A DNA stretch of 64,000 bases, from NCBI RefSeq assembly GCF_032884065.1, contig NC_088873.1, positions 34,855,600 to 34,919,599 of the forward strand. Direction: 5' to 3'. Below the pieces are notes generated by a model, which ran no database searches, was not told the origin of the DNA, and was given only the letters and a program-made list of their open reading frames with translations. This document shows positions 59,414 through 64,000 of the stretch, piece after piece (the stretch's first letter is position 1; each line of letters opens with the position of its first letter). Both the position numbers and the translations under genes were made by a program. Source of the DNA: Artemia franciscana. Taxonomy: Eukaryota > Arthropoda > Branchiopoda > Anostraca > Artemiidae.

Positions 59414-59825
59414 ATGTGAACAACCAAGCTATTAAAGCAAAATATAACACACACACACATACAAAAATTCCTACAACGAAGTGTTTGATCATTATTCGTC
59501 TATATCAAAGGTTGTAACAGTAGATACGACGGAACAGCTTCATCCTCCAAAAATTCCCAAAATTGTTCATTTTAAAAAATACTAGTTAGTACCCGTACCC
59601 AACCATTTGTAGTTCTATAATATAGCTATTTTTAGAATCCCTAGCAAAATTTTGTCCAGAATATGAAGAGCAAAATCTTTTTGCTTTTATTCATCAATAA
59701 AAAAATCAACAAAACTTACGAAGTTTTTAAAAATAAGTACAGAACTAATTTAAACCATAGGGGAGCAGAAGTAGTGAAAAAAAAGTCATGCTTAAAACGT
59801 AAATAAATCATTATAAATTAACTAA
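59414..59825. other. spacer, nothing recognised
   Basis: AT-rich; a CA repeat of about 6 units near 59445. No feature supported. Confidence 0.5.
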
Positions 59826-60176
59826 TGAAACCCTCTGACAGACCGTATTTCAAACAGTAGGTGGTGCAAATATCGTAGGTAAATACCGCTTTGTAGGGCT
59901 GTAATGAGAAAAAGGTAGATAAAGCTAGGGCACAATCTGCGGATAAAGGATGACAGATTACCAAAAATTGTCCTTTTCAGCCAACTGTCTAGGGCTAAAC
60001 AGAAAGCAGGTTGTCCGCAGTTGAGGTGGGAGGATGTCATTTAAAGGGAATAGAAACTTCCTGGGAGGGTGTAAAGAGGGAGGCTCTGAATAAACTGGAA
60101 TAGAGGAGCGTGCGTAGCTGTTGGTCTCCAGTGGCTTGGTGCTGCGGTGAGTTCTTCATAGTAGTAGTAGTAGTAA
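59826..60176 (+). mobile_element. non-LTR retrotransposon 3' end (RTE-like), most complete 3' tail
   Basis: Collinear with 1095-1285 followed by 2955-3152: 'gtatttcaaacagtaggtgg', 'gacagattaccaaaaattgt', 'gtccttttcagccaact', 'taaacagaaagcaggttgtc', 'ggcttggtgctgcggtgagt', ending in (agt)n at 60162-60176. The (AGT)n tail is the 3' end of the element. Frame broken by shifts. Confidence 0.8.
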
Positions 60177-60285
60177 AGAGAGTGGAGGGGTTTCCCCCCT
60201 CCAGCTCCGACAGACAGACAGAATTGGCGATTGCTATATGTCACTTGGTTAATACCAAGTGCCATAAAAAATTAATTTCTTGTCA
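60177..60285 (-). repeat. family C end fragment with palindrome
   Basis: Carries 'gacagacagacagaattggc', then 'cacttggttaataccaagtg', the inverse of the start of the family C copy at 4795. It directly follows the (AGT)n tail of the retrotransposon. Confidence 0.65.
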
Positions 60286-60943
60286 TTTTTCCAAATAATG
60301 TTAGGAAATGTGCAACCTCTTTTTGGAAACCTCTCTCTAAGAGGGGAGGGACTTCCTTTGAGCCCCCTTCCCTATTAAAACCCCTATTAAAGTAAATTCC
60401 AAATAAATTTTCCCCTGAAAATTTCCTGCGTACAATTACACCTGGTATATTATCTGTAACATAACTTTCATATGAGAAAATTCGTTTGCAAATCATGCCA
60501 GAAATTCTGCTCCGTGGAGGATTATATGTATTCGATTTAAGATTTCACTAAGACGGCAGGGGATGGGTACAAGCCCTATAAGCCGACTTATTTGAGTCTC
60601 TTAGTTGGACAGTTAGATACTAAATTAGCAACAATACCAAATTATAATAACTTTATTTTGTACATTCGGACATTTTGCACAAGAAAATCTTTTTATGTCA
60701 GGGACTTGGTTCCAAATTAAGGTACCATACAATAAGGATACTTCTTCAACAGTTAGAAAAGTCGTACATAGAACGATGTTATTCACACGAAAGCATTTTC
60801 TGATATACTTACTCAATTGGTCATGTGCGTGATCAGTTCGAAAAACTTCTGAGCGTACCAATGACAGGCCTACTAAATTATTTTTGAAATCAATTTAGAT
60901 CAATTTGATAGTTCTTTCAGGCAATTTTTATTTTGTTTTACAG
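60286..60943. other. spacer/intron before the 60944 exon, nothing coding
   Basis: Short degenerate 'ccctattaaaa / attttcccctgaaaattt' modules at 60370-60440 resemble 28230-28380. Minus open frame 60625-60861 unrecognised. Confidence 0.45.
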
Positions 60944-61187
60944 ATATGCTAAAAGGGAAAATATTCCCAAAACTGACATTTCAGTAGAGGGAAGACTATA
61001 TGGTCAACTAGACAATGATGGTCAGCAAAACTATCAGATTATAGCCGTGCAACAAGAAGCATCTTTTCATGGTTTAAAGGTCATTGAAGGGTCAGGAAAA
61101 CTTAGTGAAGATGAAGGATTTAAAGAACTACTTAATGAAAATTACAGTCAACGTTTTTCATTTTGCTACCAATCTCGAGATAAATGA
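60944..61187 (+). CDS. probable 3'-terminal coding exon, unknown conserved-looking protein
   Basis: Acceptor tttttattttgttttacag ends at 60943. It enters with one base finishing a codon and reads YAKRENIPKTDISVEGRLYG, QLDNDGQQNYQIIAVQQEAS, FHGLKVIEGSGKLSEDEGF, KELLNENYSQRFSFCYQSRD, K, then stop TGA (61185-61187). It has the composition of a globular domain, good codon bias and a strong acceptor, so it is very likely a real exon. I do not recognise the family. Its upstream exons were not found in the window; the 59274 exon does not splice to it in phase. The ORF extension into MFYR is intronic. Confidence 0.7.
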
Positions 61188-61764
61188 CCACTAGTAAGTT
61201 ATTTCCAAGTTCCAAGACAGTTAGCCTTCTCTAAGGGACAAAAAAAATATTGGAAATTTGTTGTTTTTGGTAACATATATATTCTACCACTTACGAAAAA
61301 AAGATTCTTAGTTGGCAAACTGGGGCTTTGAAGCCTTTTTATTATCTCTCTAAACTCGACTCGCTTTGGTCAGTATCTCTTACCTAATACCCCCACATGA
61401 GAATTTTTCAGTGTTTTCTCCTTATTTTGTGTGTGTGTCAGGGGGGGGGTCTATAACCTATACGTTTTGCATTGTTCCAAAATTTGTTTTTCAAATTCTC
61501 ACATTTGTAGTTTTATTATGCATACAGACTAGCACACTTAGAAAAAGATATATCTGACACAACACAAGTCACGATGCTTCACCTTTTTGTCATCTCCCTC
61601 CGATCTTTAAACGTCTCCAGTTACAGCCCCCCTCTCTTTGCTTCTCCTACTAAACTCAGCAGCTCAGGGTGTCCATTCTTGCACGCTTGCTATCTTAGTG
61701 TTATATTTCCTGTATTTAACTAATTTTTCTGTAGTCTGTAATTTGGAGTTTCATCTTACATTCA
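61188..61764. other. 3' flank, nothing recognised
   Basis: No clear poly(A) signal seen. A G run at 61441-61449. Confidence 0.45.
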
Positions 61765-61984
61765 ATGGCGTCTAATTTTGACGCCTCTGAGGATCTATTA
61801 CCCTGCATAGATTACCCCCTCCACAGAAAAAAAAAGTTTGAGCGGTTTAGCGGTACTAGAGGTTTAGTCTTCTTATATTTTTTTTTTAGCTGCGAAAAAG
61901 GATATCCTGGACGACCAAAAATTCAAAGAACGACAAGGGTTGGCCTCACTCTTCGTATTCACTTTGAATGCACTGGAACATAGT
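61765..61984 (+). CDS. weak candidate exon(s), unknown
   Basis: At 61765 an ATG in fair context opens MASNFDASEDLLPCIDYPLH. Separately, a strong acceptor (cttatattttttttttag, to 61889) is followed by AKKDILDDQKFKERQGLAS, LFVFTLNALEHS and a consensus donor GTAAGG at 61985. The two cannot be joined, because the gap would be under 40 nt. The second (61890-61984) is the more exon-like. No family recognised. Confidence 0.25.
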
Positions 61985-62149
61985 GTAAGGAAAAAGTTAT
62001 TTTAACAAATGAATCAGAACCCCCACAAGTAAAGGTTCAAATTAGTCAGCAACTGTGTACAACTGATGAAAAAGGGGATAAATTGTACATTCCCAAAATG
62101 GTAGAAAAAAACTAGCTGAAAATTTGAGCGGTTGGTAAGAAATACATTT
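61985..62149. other. nothing recognised
   Basis: Short AT-rich stretch. Confidence 0.5.
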
Positions 62150-62735
62150 TGATATCTGCTATGTATCAAACACTTAGAACGGAGGGATTGGGATGTAACT
62201 TGGTTGGAAAAATAAGCACAAGTCCTAGATGCGTGATTGACATAACCGGAATGGATCCGCTCTCTTTGGGGAGTTGGGGGGGGGGGGTTAATTTGGAAAA
62301 GTTAGAAAAAATGAGGTATTTTTAACTGAGGAATGAGTGATAGGATCTTAATGAAATTTGATATTTAGAAGGACCTCGTACCTCAGACATCTTATTTTGA
62401 ATCACGACCGGATCCAGTGTCATTGGGAGGAGTTGGGGGGACTGGAAATATTGGAAAACGCTTAGAGTGGAGAGATCGGAATGAAACTTGATGGATAGAA
62501 TTAGCAAATGTCGTACATACATGATTGACGTAACCGGACTGGATCCGCTCTCCTTGGGGGAGTTAGGGGGTTAGGGAGTTAGAAGTCGATCGGAATTGGG
62601 ACATGGAGTCTTACTTTGGCTTGAAAAGCAAATTATGAAGGAGGTAGCAACCCCCCTGATATACGTAATATTTTCTATTATTTTTAAGTTTTAATGATGT
62701 TCCTTACTTTCAGCTGAAAAAAAACTTTTTGTATT
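62150..62735 (+). repeat. family C repeat cluster
   Basis: Repeats the units of 5030-5260 and 7140-7640: 'gatcttaatgaaatttgata', 'ttgattgacgtaaccggact'-like text twice (62235, 62522), and 'cagtgtcattgggaggagtt'. It ends with a foldback remnant 'gttccttactttcagctgaa'. G run at 62276-62287. Confidence 0.7.
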
Positions 62736-64000
62736 TAATTTGTGACCGTTTACATTGTACTTATCACAAGATATAAATTTCTATGAAATTCGTTTAGAGG
62801 TAAATAAAAACCAGAGAACAATAATTCTTATAGAAATAAAACATATGCTCTTTTTTTAACCCTGATGTTGTGTTAATTGTATCTCGAGTATTAGGTACAG
62901 GTTATTTCTGGGAATTCTTCTTATTTATTTATTTTAGTATACATATATAATTATAACCAGCAGAGTTTCATGTCTGCACGCTACTCTAACTCTAGTTAAT
63001 TCTCCGAACTGTTTAACCCGGTTACATAAGAATGATATTAATCACTTCCCAATTTATGTTTGTGTATTCATTTGAAAAAAAAATTACGTGTGGTAATTCT
63101 ACGGTTGTGCTATAAAGGTTTAAATTTTTCTCGCGGTAAAGTTGATTGATAAATGTTATAAATTTAGATAAGATGCTAGCAATAATTTGGTTAGTTTGGT
63201 TATTGAGTCTAAGTAGGTTGTCCTTTTTACTTCTATTTTTACGCATCTGAAATGATAATTTTACACATTCTTTTAATTATTAACTAAGTTGTAATCAAAT
63301 GTCACTCCGAAGAGTCTATCTAAGCACCAAGCTATACCTATTTCTGTTGACGCCGCGGGGAATACAATTTTGTAACTGAAATCGAAGCCTATTGATTTAA
63401 ATGGGATTAGTAAGATCTCGTATTTTTTTTTCTAAATGATTGTTTTTTTTAACCTAGTAGTAGATCCATTGGCCATTTAGTAGGCTAGAGAAATCTACCT
63501 ATGAGTACTGGAAGGGGGGGGGGGTATTGGAACATATATAAATTTCTGAGAGGAAATTGTAAGTTTAAGAGAAAAAAAAATCTCTTGTGGTTATCTATTT
63601 TAAGACCACTGACAACAATGAAAAAAAGTAACTTAAGTTTTTGTAGATTCTTTTTATCATAAATTCTGAGCAGATTCACCCGTCGGGTTGTTTTCCCGTC
63701 GATAAAAATATAAAGTTTTCTTGTTATGTCTTTAGCTAAGAATGATTTCATTTGTTGATTTAGACCCACCTTACATTTTAATTTTGACCAATAAGGAAAA
63801 TGGGGTGAAATTTTAAAAAGTTTGATCAGCACTTCCTAGCGGAATTTATTAGTCTTGTGCAAGAGGAATTAAATACCTTAATATGCATAACATAAAATAA
63901 ATTGTGGGTTCCAAGCCCTTGCTCAAGTGCTTATTTGTCCTAATTACCGAAGAAGGAAAACAGTGTCTTTTTTCAAAAAGAATACTTACCTTTAACACAT
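62736..64000. other. end of window, nothing recognised
   Basis: AT-rich. Open frames at 63022-63246 and 63485-63832 (minus) are Lys/Phe-rich with no recognisable domain and no start context; not called. G run at 63515-63524. Confidence 0.45.

Overview
This is AT-rich, intron-containing animal DNA, most likely from an arthropod. Genes are split into small exons with GT/AG boundaries, long introns and dense transposon debris; nothing looks bacterial, viral or organellar. The repeats (foldback elements, a tRNA-Ser-type SINE, Helitrons, hAT relics) and the two recognisable proteins suggest an invertebrate. A crustacean such as a brine shrimp is my guess from memory of similar foldback repeats; I could not check it.

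Two genes are clear, both on the + strand. (1) The last two coding exons of VCP/p97/TER94, the AAA+ ATPase of ER-associated degradation (ERAD), at 2584-2738 and 7885-7981, with a poly(A) signal at 8078. (2) A complete six-exon Derlin-1 gene from ATG 16620 to stop 47129 (240 residues), whose tail carries the SHP box used to bind p97. So an ERAD membrane channel and the motor that pulls on it are head-to-tail neighbours about 8.5 kb apart. Downstream, at 59274-59413 and 60944-61187, are two probable 3'-terminal coding exons of unrecognised genes. Further weak exon candidates lie at 16105-16179, 16936-17190 and 61890-61984.

Most of the rest is repeats. The VCP last intron holds foldback-family elements (about 4.8-7.6 kb). 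The VCP-Derlin spacer holds SINEs, a hAT element with an intact 8-bp target duplication (12859-13709), and a three-copy 143-bp array. Derlin intron 1 holds a decayed CR1-group reverse transcriptase. Intron 2 holds an eight-copy 120-bp array, a 610-bp foldback element and a 1.5-kb element with self-complementary ends. Intron 3 (11.8 kb) is inflated by a cluster of five or six Helitron copies, two tandem blocks facing each other head-to-head around 33370, followed by an RTE-like reverse-transcriptase relic and two small hAT-type MITEs/dispersed repeats. Intron 4 starts with a threefold tandem duplication of the end of exon 4 and its splice donor. From 47 to 64 kb there are more MITE, foldback, hAT and tandem-repeat relics.

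Functionally, VCP and Derlin-1 act together: Derlin-1 forms part of the ER retrotranslocation channel and recruits p97 through its cytosolic SHP box, and p97 extracts ubiquitinated clients for the proteasome. Everything else that is recognisable is mobile or repetitive DNA.
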